A DNA stretch of 64,000 nucleotides from Pigmentiphaga aceris (lineage in GTDB: Bacteria > Pseudomonadota > Gammaproteobacteria > Burkholderiales > Burkholderiaceae_B): contig NZ_CP043046.1 of assembly GCF_008119665.1 (NCBI RefSeq), positions 4,898,001-4,962,000 on the forward strand, read 5' to 3'. The notes beneath the pieces are model-generated. The model saw nothing but the letters and a program-made list of their open reading frames with translations, searched no databases and was not told the DNA's origin. A program made the position numbers and the translations under genes. Positions 20,189-28,474 of this stretch are shown in pieces (the stretch's first letter is position 1; the number at the start of each line of letters is the position of its first letter).

Positions 20189-21844
20189 TTAAAAGCGGGC
20201 GAACTGCGATTCGTCCACATCATCAGCCGCATAGCCGACCTGACGACGCGGTGCTGCTGTTGAGATCACAGGTTGCTTGGCAACACGCGCAGGACGCGGC
20301 ACCTCACGCACAGCCGTTCTGCGCGGCTCGGTGGCACCGGCCAGCTTGAAGAAGGACATGGTTTCCTGCAGGCGTTCGGCCTGACCGCTCATCTCTTCGG
20401 CCGTGGCCGCCAGCTCTTCCGAGCTGGATGCGTTCTGCTGCGTGGTCTGGCTCAGCTGACCCACTGCGGCGTTGATCTGTGCAACGCCCGCCGACTGCTC
20501 TTCCGAGGCTGCCGAAATTTCCTGCACCAAGTCGGACGTCTTGCGGATGCTGGGCACCATTTCGTCCAGCAGCTTGCCCGCGCGTTCAGCCAGGTCCACG
20601 CTGGACGACGCCACTTCACCGATTTCCTGTGCAGCGATCTGGCTGCGTTCGGCCAGCTTGCGCACTTCCGCTGCCACCACCGCAAAGCCCTTGCCGTGTT
20701 CGCCGGCGCGGGCTGCTTCAATGGCGGCATTCAGTGCCAACAAGTTGGTCTGATAAGCAATGTCGTCGATGATCGAAATCTTTTTCGCGATCTGCTTCAT
20801 GGCCGAAACCGTGGAGCGCACGGCCTCGCCACCTTCGGAAGCTTCGCTGGCTGCCTTGGCTGCCATGCCATCGGTGACCTTGGCGTTCTCCGTGTTCTGC
20901 GCAATAGACGCCGTCATCTGTTCCAGCGATGCGCTGGTTTCTTCCACACCCGCAGCTTGTTCGCTGGCGGCTTGCGACAAGGATTGTGCGGTTGCGCTGA
21001 CTTCTTCCGATGCCCCTGCCAGCGAATGTGCACCGGCATTGACTTCGGACACCACCGTCGACAGGCGGCCGACCATGTTCTGCATTGCGCCCAGCAATTG
21101 CGCGGTTTCGTCTTTGCCGCTGACCTGAATCTGCATGCTCAGATCCCCCTGGGCCAGACTGTCGGCGACTTCTGCGGCACGACGCAGGGGACGCGAAATG
21201 CTGCGACTGATCAGCAAGCCAAGGCCCACACCGACAAGAAGCGCGGCGGCAATGATCGCAATCATCGTGGTGCGGCTGTTCTGGTAGATGCTTTCGGTCT
21301 GCTCGCTGGCAGCCTTTGCGTTCACGCGCTTGAGCTCTTCAAGTTCGCCCAGCGCGGCGTCCATGACGTTGGCGTGCTGACGCACCGCATCGAGCAGACG
21401 CACCAGTTCGGGCGGACGCGATGCCAGGGGCTCGGCAGCCGCCATGGCCAAGGCGTTGGTCATGTCGCGTTGGTAATCGTCCCAGGTGTTGTCGATCTGG
21501 GTGAACAGCGCGCGGGCACGATCGGTGACGAAGCGGGTACGCGCCTGGTCGAAGTTCTCGCGGGCGGCGGTCGAGGAACGCTTGATCGACGCCTGATGAC
21601 GATCACGCTCTTCCTGGGTAGTGGCCAGCAGGAAGTTGGCGCGCGCGCGGCCGATCTCGACCACGTTCATGTTGGCTTCCTTGATATAGGAAACCCCCAG
21701 CAATTCCCGGTTGTACATCTGTGCAGCGAGATCGTTCATCTCGCGCGTGTTCATCAAACCGACCACACCGACGACAGCGCTCAGGGATGCAACGACGACA
21801 AAGGCAATAACAAGACGAGTACCGATCTTGAAGTTCGATAGCAT
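20189..21844 (-). CDS. Methyl-accepting chemotaxis protein 5, single HAMP
   Basis: 551 aa from ATG 21844 ([15 protein letters not shown]), preceded by AGGAGCG; a longer open frame to 21898 overlaps cheW and lacks support. TM1 about 10-30, four-helix-bundle MCP-type periplasmic domain 31-190 with the [16 protein letters not shown] opening typical of that class, TM2 about 193-213 and one conventional HAMP ([20 protein letters not shown] then GDLSMQIQV). The signalling domain matches MCP1-4; C-terminus DESQFARF. With the Tar/Tsr-like layout it is the simplest receptor and the one next to cheW; the poly-HAMP receptors may derive from another lineage that shares its signalling domain through gene conversion (inference). 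Confidence 0.95.
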   Translation of the reverse strand: MLSNFKIGTRLVIAFVVVASLSAVVGVVGLMNTREMNDLAAQMYNRELLGVSYIKEANMNVVEIGRARANFLLATTQEERDRHQASIKRSSTAARENFDQARTRFVTDRARALFTQIDNTWDDYQRDMTNALAMAAAEPLASRPPELVRLLDAVRQHANVMDAALGELEELKRVNAKAASEQTESIYQNSRTTMIAIIAAALLVGVGLGLLISRSISRPLRRAAEVADSLAQGDLSMQIQVSGKDETAQLLGAMQNMVGRLSTVVSEVNAGAHSLAGASEEVSATAQSLSQAASEQAAGVEETSASLEQMTASIAQNTENAKVTDGMAAKAASEASEGGEAVRSTVSAMKQIAKKISIIDDIAYQTNLLALNAAIEAARAGEHGKGFAVVAAEVRKLAERSQIAAQEIGEVASSSVDLAERAGKLLDEMVPSIRKTSDLVQEISAASEEQSAGVAQINAAVGQLSQTTQQNASSSEELAATAEEMSGQAERLQETMSFFKLAGATEPRRTAVREVPRPARVAKQPVISTAAPRRQVGYAADDVDESQFARF

Positions 21845-21872
21845 GACAAGCGCTCCTAGGGGGTTGCCGTCT

Positions 21873-22397
21873 TTAGACGGTCGCGTCCGCGCTGGCATCG
21901 ACCAGGGCGGCTAATTCATCGATCGAGAAGACCTGGTCGACGTCGAGCAAGATGACGAATTTCTCGTCGACCTTGCCGATGCCGCGAATGAAATCAGAAC
22001 GAATGCGTGCACCGAAAGCCGGGGCAGACGCGATGGCGTCGTCCGCGATTTCCAGCACTTCATTGACTGCATCGACCAGCACGCCCACTACCTGGCGGCC
22101 ATGTGCGGTGCTGAGTTCAACGATGACGATGCAGGTGCGTTTGCCGACCTGGCTGGCCGAGCGGCCAAAGCGTGCCTGCAAGTCCAGCACCGGGACGACT
22201 GCACCGCGCAGGTTGAGCACGCCGCGCACACACTCGGGCATCAACGGAACCGTGGTCAGGTTGCGGAATTCGATGATTTCCTTGATCGACAGAATGTCGA
22301 TGGCGAAAACTTCGTCGCCCAGCAGGAAGGTCAGGAACTGTGCCGGCTCAGCGGCGACGGCCACGGGGGCCAACTGGCGTGAGGCGTTGGTGTTCAT
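21873..22397 (-). CDS. cheW: Chemotaxis coupling protein CheW
   Basis: 174 aa, a single CheW domain: [20 protein letters not shown], then [20 protein letters not shown] and a C-terminal strand pair ending near FSIDELAAL. CheW bridges receptors to CheA in the membrane-associated array. AGGAAC precedes the ATG. It lies between cheA and the first of the tandem MCPs, and is the only cheW in the window although six receptors are encoded. Confidence 0.97.
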   Translation of the reverse strand: MNTNASRQLAPVAVAAEPAQFLTFLLGDEVFAIDILSIKEIIEFRNLTTVPLMPECVRGVLNLRGAVVPVLDLQARFGRSASQVGKRTCIVIVELSTAHGRQVVGVLVDAVNEVLEIADDAIASAPAFGARIRSDFIRGIGKVDEKFVILLDVDQVFSIDELAALVDASADATV

Positions 22398-22439
22398 GAG
22401 GCGATGAGTTCCTAAATATGCGGAATGAGAGGCGGCGCA

Positions 22440-24650
22440 TCAGGCCGTCAACGGATGGCGGGCGCGGTCGGCGGTGGCCTGGGCAGCAGCCCGTTCCATC
22501 AGCACGGGCACGTCGAGAATCAGTACGACTTCACCGCTGCCGCTGATGCTCGATCCGCTGATGCCGCGGATCTGGCTGAACAGGCGGCCAAGCGGTTTGA
22601 TCACCGTCTGGAATTCACCCAGCAAGGTGTCCACGACCAGACCGACCTTGCGGCCGGCATGACGTACCACCACGATGTTCTCCCGCCCTTCAGGCGAACC
22701 ACCCAGCGAGAACAAGTCGCGCACGCGCATGAAGGGCAGGACTTCGCCGCGCAGGTTGGTGTAGTCGTGGCCGGGTTCGGCCGAGAACTCCACGCACTCG
22801 TCGATCATGTCCAGCGGCACCACGAACACCGATTTGCCTACGGTGACCTGGAAGCCGTTGATGATTGCCAGCGTCAGGGGCAGACGCACGGTGACCGTGG
22901 TGCCCTGACCGGGTTCGCTGGCCACCGACACCGAGCCACGCAGTTCGGCGATGTTGCGCTTGACCACATCCATGCCCACACCACGGCCGGACAGGTTGGT
23001 GACGGCAGCAGCGGTGGAGAACCCCGGCTCGAAGATCAGTGCATAGATTTCGCCGTCGCTCAGATGGCGACCCGGCTCGACCAGACCACGCTCGACAGCT
23101 TTTTCCAGAATGCGGTCGCGCTGCAGACCGCCGCCGTCGTCGCCGACTTCGATCACGATTGCGCCGGAATCATGGAAGGCGTTCAGGCGGACCGTGCCAC
23201 GTGCCGGTTTGCCGCGCGCAGCGCGCAGTTCGGCGGACTCGATGCCGTGGTCCATGGCGTTGCGAACCAGGTGCGTCAGCGGATCGGCAATGCGTTCCAC
23301 CACGGTCTTGTCCAGCTCGGCATCTTCGCCGCTGACTTTCAGTTCGATGTCTTTACCCAGTTCGCGGGCCACATCGTGCACCACGCGCTGGAATCGGCTG
23401 AAGGTGCCGCCGATCTTCACCATGCGCAGTTGCAAGGTGCTGTCGCGCACGGCCTCGACCAAACCAGCCAGCGCGGAATGGGTTTCCTGCAACTCGGAGT
23501 CGTTGACGCGGCGTGCCGCCAGCTGCGCGCCGGAAGCCATGATGATCAACTCGCCGACCAGATCGATCAGGTGATCGAGCTTGTCTGCATCGATACGGAT
23601 CGACGGGCTTTCCCGGCTCTTGGTTTCCTGCCCTTTGTTTTCCTGACCCTTGGTTTCCTGGCTCTTGGATTCGCGTGCCGACTGCAGCACCGCGTTCAAC
23701 GCAGCATCGATCTGCGTATCGGCGGGCAACGCGTCAACCGGCGCGGACACGTCCACAGCTACTGCATCCGCCGAATCCCCCAGCAATGCAGCGTTCAGTA
23801 CCTCTGCATCGACCGCGCCGCACAGGCTCAGCGCCTCGACCAATCGCGCCTGCGTTTCGGGCAGACGCTCCACCAAGGCAACGTAGTCGTTCAAGCCACG
23901 TTTGGGCGGCAACAGATGCAATACGCAGTCGTCTTGCACGAACTCGAACACGCTCTCGATCGTGGCGCGATCGGCCTCGGTGCGGAACACGATCTCGAAG
24001 CCCAGATAGCATTGCTCCGGGTCCATCTGGTCGGCCTCGGGCAAGGCGTCAGCCAGCGGCACGATGGCGGTTATCGTGCCCAGCGTACCCAGATAGCGAA
24101 TGAAGGACAGCGGGTCCATGCCGTTGCGCAGCACTTCCGTGCCGAAACGCAAGGAGATGTGCCAGGTGCCGTCATCGATCAGATCGGCATTCGCGTCAGC
24201 GTCAATGTTCGAATCGACAGCCGTGACCACAGCTTGCGCAGCCGGTGCGGCCTCGGCAACCAGATAGGTCTGCAGTTGCGCCAGCAGCGGCTCGCCTTGG
24301 GCAGTCAGTTCAGGATCGGGGTCGGTGCGACCGGCTGCGATCAGGGCAACCATTGCGCCGATGTGATCGCCGCAGGCCAGCAACAGCGCAACCAGCGAAT
24401 CGTCGATGGCCAGATTGCCTGCGCGCACATCGTCGAGCACGCTTTCCACGACGTGGGTGAAGCTGACAAGATGGTCCAGACCAAACAGGCCCGCAGATCC
24501 TTTGACGGTGTGCGCGGCGCGGAAAATGGCATTGACCCGTTCGCTGCTGTCGTCGGCGTCACGGCCCAGCGACAGCAGGGCGGCTTCCATGTCTTCCAGC
24601 AGTTCGCGGCTTTCGACAATGAAGGTCTGAAGAGCGTCGTCGAGGTTCAT
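22440..24650 (-). CDS. cheA: Chemotaxis histidine kinase CheA
   Basis: 736 aa. P1 phosphotransfer domain 1-105 with phospho-accepting His47 (RAAHTVKGSAGLFGL); a P2-like regulator-binding domain about 160-255; a linker with a 5-residue repeat (about 328-346, QETKG/QENKG/QETKS); P3 dimerisation helices about 350-405; P4 kinase domain about 405-590 with HLVRNAMDHGIE, DDGGGL and GRGVGMDVVKRNI; P5 CheW-like domain about 595-725. It autophosphorylates and passes phosphate to CheY and CheB, and possibly to the RR-EAL protein. Its start overlaps the STAS gene by 4 nt, so the two should be co-translated. Confidence 0.97.
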   Translation of the reverse strand: MNLDDALQTFIVESRELLEDMEAALLSLGRDADDSSERVNAIFRAAHTVKGSAGLFGLDHLVSFTHVVESVLDDVRAGNLAIDDSLVALLLACGDHIGAMVALIAAGRTDPDPELTAQGEPLLAQLQTYLVAEAAPAAQAVVTAVDSNIDADANADLIDDGTWHISLRFGTEVLRNGMDPLSFIRYLGTLGTITAIVPLADALPEADQMDPEQCYLGFEIVFRTEADRATIESVFEFVQDDCVLHLLPPKRGLNDYVALVERLPETQARLVEALSLCGAVDAEVLNAALLGDSADAVAVDVSAPVDALPADTQIDAALNAVLQSARESKSQETKGQENKGQETKSRESPSIRIDADKLDHLIDLVGELIIMASGAQLAARRVNDSELQETHSALAGLVEAVRDSTLQLRMVKIGGTFSRFQRVVHDVARELGKDIELKVSGEDAELDKTVVERIADPLTHLVRNAMDHGIESAELRAARGKPARGTVRLNAFHDSGAIVIEVGDDGGGLQRDRILEKAVERGLVEPGRHLSDGEIYALIFEPGFSTAAAVTNLSGRGVGMDVVKRNIAELRGSVSVASEPGQGTTVTVRLPLTLAIINGFQVTVGKSVFVVPLDMIDECVEFSAEPGHDYTNLRGEVLPFMRVRDLFSLGGSPEGRENIVVVRHAGRKVGLVVDTLLGEFQTVIKPLGRLFSQIRGISGSSISGSGEVVLILDVPVLMERAAAQATADRARHPLTA
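23619..23672 (-). repeat. 15-bp tandem repeat in the cheA P2-P3 linker
   Basis: Three full 15-bp units (CTTGGTTTCCTGCCC and two variants, plus-strand reading) plus a partial fourth encode the Q-E-(T/N)-K-(G/S) peptide repeat of CheA. Unit length is a multiple of three, so copy-number change would keep the frame. Confidence 0.85.
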
Positions 24651-24937
24651 GCCGTGGCTCCAATCGGGTCGAGTTGCTCGCCGAACCCCAGCATGGCCAG
24701 GCCCTCACGCACGGCCGCGCTGTGGCCGATCAGGCGCAGCGGCTTTTCCTGGCGTGCGGCCTCACGACGGGCCAACAGCAGCAGCTGAATGCCCGAGGTG
24801 TCGATCTCTTCGACCAAGCGAAGGTCGATGTCCAGCGCCTGTGCGTCAGCAATTGCCGCCAGCACGGTGTCCTTGAGCTCTGCGGCCCGATAAATCGTCA
24901 TCTCGCCCTCGATGGGCAAGGATGCACACGTGTCCAC
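24647..24937 (-). CDS. STAS-domain protein (anti-anti-sigma-like) of the chemotaxis cluster
   Basis: 96 aa, one STAS domain: LPIEGEMTIYRAAELKDTV, central VEEIDTSGIQLLLLARREA with Ser48 at the place phosphorylated in SpoIIAA-type proteins, then a C-terminal helix LAMLGFGEQL. Start is GTG 24937, supported by GGAGAG six bases upstream. Such small STAS proteins occur beside cheA in several proteobacterial chemotaxis clusters, where their role is not settled; it could bind CheA or a partner switch kinase. No anti-sigma kinase is in the window. It overlaps cheA by 4 nt. Confidence 0.88.
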   Translation of the reverse strand: MDTCASLPIEGEMTIYRAAELKDTVLAAIADAQALDIDLRLVEEIDTSGIQLLLLARREAARQEKPLRLIGHSAAVREGLAMLGFGEQLDPIGATA

Positions 24938-25035
24938 TATGGCTCTCCGTACATGAATGCTGTCGTCCAGGCGAGGGAACGCCTGAGATGGGTGCGCTTA
25001 CAGACCTGCCAGCGCCACGCGCCGGTATTTCCCGA

Positions 25036-25404
25036 TCAGGGAAGGACGAGCTTTTCCACAGCGGCCAGCAGTTGAGCGGGCTGGAAAGGCTTGACGATCC
25101 ATGCCTTGGCACCCGCTTGCTGGCCTTCCCGCTTCTTTTCTTCCTGGCTTTCCGTGGTCAGCATCACGACTGGCGTGAACTTGTAGGCCGGCAGTTGCTT
25201 GACTGCCTTGACGAAGCTGATGCCGTCCATGTTGGGCATGTTCACGTCGCTGATGATCAGGTGAACGCGCTGACCCGTCAGCTTGCTGAGCCCGACTGCG
25301 CCATCGCTGCCCTCGATCACGTCGTAACCGGCGCCGCGCAAGGTGATGCCGACGACCTGTCGAACCGATGCCGAGTCATCGACGATCAAGATAGTTTTTG
25401 CCAT
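25036..25404 (-). CDS. cheY: CheY-like single-domain response regulator
   Basis: 122 aa from ATG 25404 (MAKTILIVDDSASVRQVVG); a longer open frame to 25512 runs through hairpin DNA and is not family-like. A lone receiver domain with the acidic D9-D10 pair, phospho-acceptor Asp in LIISDVNMPNMDG, a Thr in MLTTES and Lys in WIVKPFQP. There is no output domain, so it should act by binding a target such as the flagellar switch. It lies immediately ahead of the STAS-cheA-cheW genes, the usual place for the cognate CheY. No CheZ phosphatase gene is nearby. Confidence 0.93.
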   Translation of the reverse strand: MAKTILIVDDSASVRQVVGITLRGAGYDVIEGSDGAVGLSKLTGQRVHLIISDVNMPNMDGISFVKAVKQLPAYKFTPVVMLTTESQEEKKREGQQAGAKAWIVKPFQPAQLLAAVEKLVLP

Positions 25405-25447
25405 GTCCGTTCCAAAAAAATACTTGCGGCATCCCACCCGCGCCACC

Positions 25448-25518
25448 AGTCTGGCTATAGCCAGACTTGGCGACTTGAGCTGCTGCAGGCAGCAGCCCGG
25501 GCGACGATGCACGCATCG
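25448..25518. repeat. Three successive palindromes between the short MCP gene and cheY
   Basis: A perfect 20-bp palindrome (25448-25467, AGTCTGGCTATAGCCAGACT), an 8-bp-arm hairpin with 2-nt centre (25479-25496) and a 6-bp-arm hairpin (25505-25518) fill most of the 124-bp gap. No T-run follows directly. They could serve as mRNA-processing or attenuation structures. Confidence 0.6.
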
Positions 25519-25528
25519 CTGTCATCAA

Positions 25529-26725
25529 TCAGAAAAAGGTGATCTCGCCCGCCGACGAGCTTTCTGTCTTGCGCCCTGCGTGAACGTTGCGCTCTTGCTC
25601 TGTGGCATAGCTGCTGCTCAACGCATCGAGCTCGTGTGCCGGGTCCATGGTGCTGACGGCAGCACCGGCAGCAGGGGCAAACACGGTTGCCGGCGCGCGC
25701 TTCACGCTATCGCGCACGTGGCAGAGAATCTGGCTGGTGCGGTCCTGGAATTGCAGCGAGACGATGGCTGCGGACACGGATTCGTTCACGCCGTGGGCCT
25801 CGCGTGCCAGCGTGGCACCCGATTCGGCAATGCGTTGGGTCAGACCGGAATATTCGTCGAGCACGCTCGCCACGCGTTGCTCGGCGGCAGCGGCAGCGGA
25901 TTCGCTGGCGCGCACGGAATCACGGACGGCTTCGACGGCCTCGGAAATGGACGCGATGGTTTCGGCAGAGGTGGCGGCCATGCGCACGCCCAGCTCGCCC
26001 GATGCTTGCGACAGACGCTGCATTTCGGCGGCCACGACAGAGAAGCCACTGCCGCTGTTGCCCGCACGTGCCGCTTCGATCGCGGCGTTCAGCGACAACA
26101 ACGTGGCGCTCTTGGCCACGGCCTGCACCGAATCGGCACCTTCCCGCAGTTGTTCGATGCGCGCGGCAAGCGCTTCCACGCGATCACGCATTACCCGCTC
26201 GCGGCTGCATGACTCGCGCAATTCGGCAATCAGGCCAGCCAGTTCTGCGCGGCCATGCTCTTCGACTGCGGCCACCGCATCACCCTGCATGCTGTCGTCG
26301 GCGACCCGAATGGATTGTTCCAGGCTGCTGACGATGATGGCGAAGCGATTGGTGAGTTCGTTGATCGAGGTTTCGGTCTCGACGCGCGCGACTTCAATCA
26401 GGTCGCCCCAGACTTCGCCCAGTTGCCGGCTGGCCCCTTCGGCAGCCAGCGAGAGCTGCTCGGCGTTTTCCTGCGCAGCCAGGTTGGCGCTGGCCTGGAC
26501 CTCGCGCGCGTGCGCGAGCCAAGCGTGCGCGCGTGTGCGCCACATGAGCGCCCCCGCGAGCATCAACAGACCGCCAGACGCCGCCAAGCCACCGCTTAGC
26601 CAAGGCGATAGCGTGCCCCGCCCACCAAGAAAGAGAAAGACAAGGACCGCAATAGCACCAGCGCCGATGGCGACGTCGGGAAGCGGAGACTTGCGAACCG
26701 GAAGGGCAAGAGGTGGATGATTCAT
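25529..26725 (-). CDS. Non-canonical methyl-accepting chemotaxis-like protein without periplasmic sensor
   Basis: 398 aa. Two adjacent hydrophobic segments at about 18-35 and 43-62 separated by only a few residues give a membrane hairpin without sensor domain or HAMP. A coiled-coil region follows, then a signalling tip [20 protein letters not shown] with the conserved [10 protein letters not shown] core and a Ser/Gly variation after it. The antiparallel coiled coil is shorter than in the neighbouring MCPs. SAAIVSLQFQDRTSQIL is a motif seen in this MCP subclass. The C-terminus is SSAGEITFF, unlike the FARF tails of the other five. It is the first gene of the cluster, directly behind a FliA-like promoter. 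Confidence 0.88.
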   Translation of the reverse strand: MNHPPLALPVRKSPLPDVAIGAGAIAVLVFLFLGGRGTLSPWLSGGLAASGGLLMLAGALMWRTRAHAWLAHAREVQASANLAAQENAEQLSLAAEGASRQLGEVWGDLIEVARVETETSINELTNRFAIIVSSLEQSIRVADDSMQGDAVAAVEEHGRAELAGLIAELRESCSRERVMRDRVEALAARIEQLREGADSVQAVAKSATLLSLNAAIEAARAGNSGSGFSVVAAEMQRLSQASGELGVRMAATSAETIASISEAVEAVRDSVRASESAAAAAEQRVASVLDEYSGLTQRIAESGATLAREAHGVNESVSAAIVSLQFQDRTSQILCHVRDSVKRAPATVFAPAAGAAVSTMDPAHELDALSSSYATEQERNVHAGRKTESSSAGEITFF

Positions 26726-26768
26726 CGGGCTCGTTACAAAAGTGACGGTACGTAACGTCTGTCTCTGT

Positions 26769-26795
26769 ATAACGGCCAGTTTAAGAACTTCTTAA
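26769..26795 (-). promoter_or_regulatory. FliA (sigma-28)-like promoter and overlapping palindrome ahead of the chemotaxis cluster
   Basis: On the minus strand TTAA (26795-26792), 15 bp and GCCGTTAT (26776-26769) resemble the sigma-28 consensus TAAA-N15-GCCGATAA. A perfect 7-bp inverted repeat, TTAAGAA-C-TTCTTAA (26781-26795), covers the -35 side and could be a regulator site. The first ATG lies about 45 bp downstream. Confidence 0.5.
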
Positions 26796-26922
26796 GGGAA
26801 AAAGGCGCTTTTCTTAAAGGCTTTAAACCTAGATTTGGCGCGGTTTTCCAGCGCTTTTCGAGGCTTTGAAACAGGAAAATTATGGTTTTCCTGAAATTTG
26901 TTTTGATAAATCTGAATTTCAG

Positions 26923-28368
26923 TCAATCGAAAGCTTGCAACAAGGATTCGATCACACGAAGTGCAGAAATGTTACCGGCTGTCGCAGCAGAAAACCTCAT
27001 TCGCGTAGATGGCATTTGCCCGGGTGAAAATAAACTTCCCGGTGCCAGCACGACACCCTGCTCTGCCGCGAGACGCGCCATGCGTTCGGTGTCACGGCCG
27101 CAATCGCCCCAGACAAACATGCCGGCCGGTGGGAGTTGGGGGACTTTCACGCCCAGTTTCAACAAGACCTTGAGCGTGCGATCTCGTTCCATATCGACGC
27201 GCGCCCTGACCCGTACCAGGTGCCGTCGGTAATGACCTTCGGCCAAAATACGGTGAACTGTACGCTCGCCCAACTCGCTGGTGGGCAAAGCTGTCAGAAT
27301 TTTCAGGTCAGTCAGCGCCTGCACCACAGCCGGTGCCGCAGCGATATAGCCTACGCGCAGGCTTGCAGCCAGCGTTTTGCTGAATCCACCGACGTGAATC
27401 ACCCGGTTCAACTGATCGAGCGCAGCCAGGCGAATCGGCTGACCCGGGTGAAGTTCTCCGTAGGTATCGTCTTCCACCACGATGAAGTCGTGCTGCTCGG
27501 CAATGCGCAATATTCCATACGCACCACCGGCAGACAGGCTGTAGCCCGTTGGGTTGTGAACCGCGGCATTGATCAGGAAAAACTTGGGTTTGTGCAGGGC
27601 AGCCAGACGCGCCAGGGCGTCCAGATCCGGGCCATCCGGCCCGCGTGGTACGCCGATCGGCCGAGCGCCGAAGGCAGTCAGACGACCGAAGATCAGGGGC
27701 CAGGCGGGGTCTTCCACCAGTACGGTGTCACCAGCTTGCAATAGGTGGCGCGCAATCAGGTCGAACGCATGGGTGACGCCACTGGTTGTCAGCATGTGAT
27801 CGGGATGCGCAGGAATGCCGTCTGCCTGCAGGCGCGCCGCCAACTGCTGGCGCAGCGGTGCGTAGCCCTGTGCCGTCCCATAACCCAGCAAGCTGTCCCG
27901 CACAGTGCGGCCCACCGCGCGTACGCTGGCAGCGACCATCTCGGCATCCAGCCAGTCGGGCGGCATCAGCCCGCCGCCGGCGTGTTCGGCGGCCGAGGTG
28001 TCGCGAAACATATTGCGCAGCAGCCATCGGATGTCGATGTTGCCTTCCGCAGCCAACACCGGATGACGAGGGACCGGTGCCAACGGCGCAGCGGGTTTGG
28101 TGGCCACAAAAAACCCGGCACCGCGCCGGGACTCGGCATGCCCATCGGCCACCAGCCTGTCATACGCCTCGACCACCGTGAATCGGCTGACCCCCATTTC
28201 GCTGGCGAGTTGCCGTATCGACGGCAGCCGGCTGCCCGGGCGCATGGCGTCGCGCTCGATGCGATGCGTCATCTGCCGTGTCAGTTGTTCGACCAGGGTT
28301 TGATCCACATCACGGCTGGGAATGGCAGACAAACTTGAAGAAAGCGCGGGGGTGGCGTCGGGTGTCAT
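26923..28368 (-). CDS. MocR-family regulator (GntR-type HTH fused to class I aminotransferase domain)
   Basis: 481 aa from ATG 28368 (MTPDATPALSS). N-terminal GntR winged helix (about 22-90: QLTRQMTHRIERDAMRPGSR, then QLASEMGVSRFTVVEAYDRL) followed by an aminotransferase class I/II fold (about 130-480) with the PLP-binding Lys in GGFSKTLAASLRVGY. MocR proteins use PLP or an amino-acid adduct as effector and usually act on a divergent operon. Here the divergent genes are an EamA exporter and a LysE-type exporter, so the regulator probably controls export of an amino acid or related amine (inference). The frame is open to 28476 but the extension lacks family sequence. Confidence 0.93.
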   Translation of the reverse strand: MTPDATPALSSSLSAIPSRDVDQTLVEQLTRQMTHRIERDAMRPGSRLPSIRQLASEMGVSRFTVVEAYDRLVADGHAESRRGAGFFVATKPAAPLAPVPRHPVLAAEGNIDIRWLLRNMFRDTSAAEHAGGGLMPPDWLDAEMVAASVRAVGRTVRDSLLGYGTAQGYAPLRQQLAARLQADGIPAHPDHMLTTSGVTHAFDLIARHLLQAGDTVLVEDPAWPLIFGRLTAFGARPIGVPRGPDGPDLDALARLAALHKPKFFLINAAVHNPTGYSLSAGGAYGILRIAEQHDFIVVEDDTYGELHPGQPIRLAALDQLNRVIHVGGFSKTLAASLRVGYIAAAPAVVQALTDLKILTALPTSELGERTVHRILAEGHYRRHLVRVRARVDMERDRTLKVLLKLGVKVPQLPPAGMFVWGDCGRDTERMARLAAEQGVVLAPGSLFSPGQMPSTRMRFSAATAGNISALRVIESLLQAFD

Positions 28369-28409
28369 GGGAATTTGACCAGGCCAGTGTCTGAATTGAT
28401 CGTTAAAGT

Positions 28410-28425
28410 GTACCGGTACTGTACT
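28410..28425. promoter_or_regulatory. Candidate MocR operator in the divergent promoter region
   Basis: GTACCGGTAC is a perfect 10-bp palindrome, immediately followed by TGTACT, giving three GTAC-type cores within 16 bp in the 106-bp space between the MocR gene and the exporter genes. MocR proteins commonly bind repeated half-sites here; the assignment is inference from position. Confidence 0.4.
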
Positions 28426-28474
28426 GCCATTTGCAGATAAAGTGAGCTGCCAGTTCTTCTTGGAATGTTCCACC

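Larger units (their letters stand above)
11425..21046. repeat. Five-copy direct repeat of MCP signalling-domain DNA
   Basis: About 680 bp coding for the receptor signalling domain recurs five times in the same orientation with very high similarity: about 11425-12108, 13778-14461, 15810-16494, 17942-18626 and 20360-21046. Additional repeats of the HAMP-coding units (about 45 codons each) lie between copies. Such repeats are expected substrates for deletion, duplication and gene conversion. Confidence 0.9.

Noticed and set aside
11425..21046. Repeat array as CRISPR or mobile element
   Set aside because: The repeats are long, coding and in frame within receptor genes; no spacers, transposase or terminal inverted repeats were seen.
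22425..24788. 787-aa plus-strand ORF
   Set aside because: It is antisense to cheA over its whole length, and its His/Gln/Arg-rich composition is that of a mirror frame of a high-GC gene.
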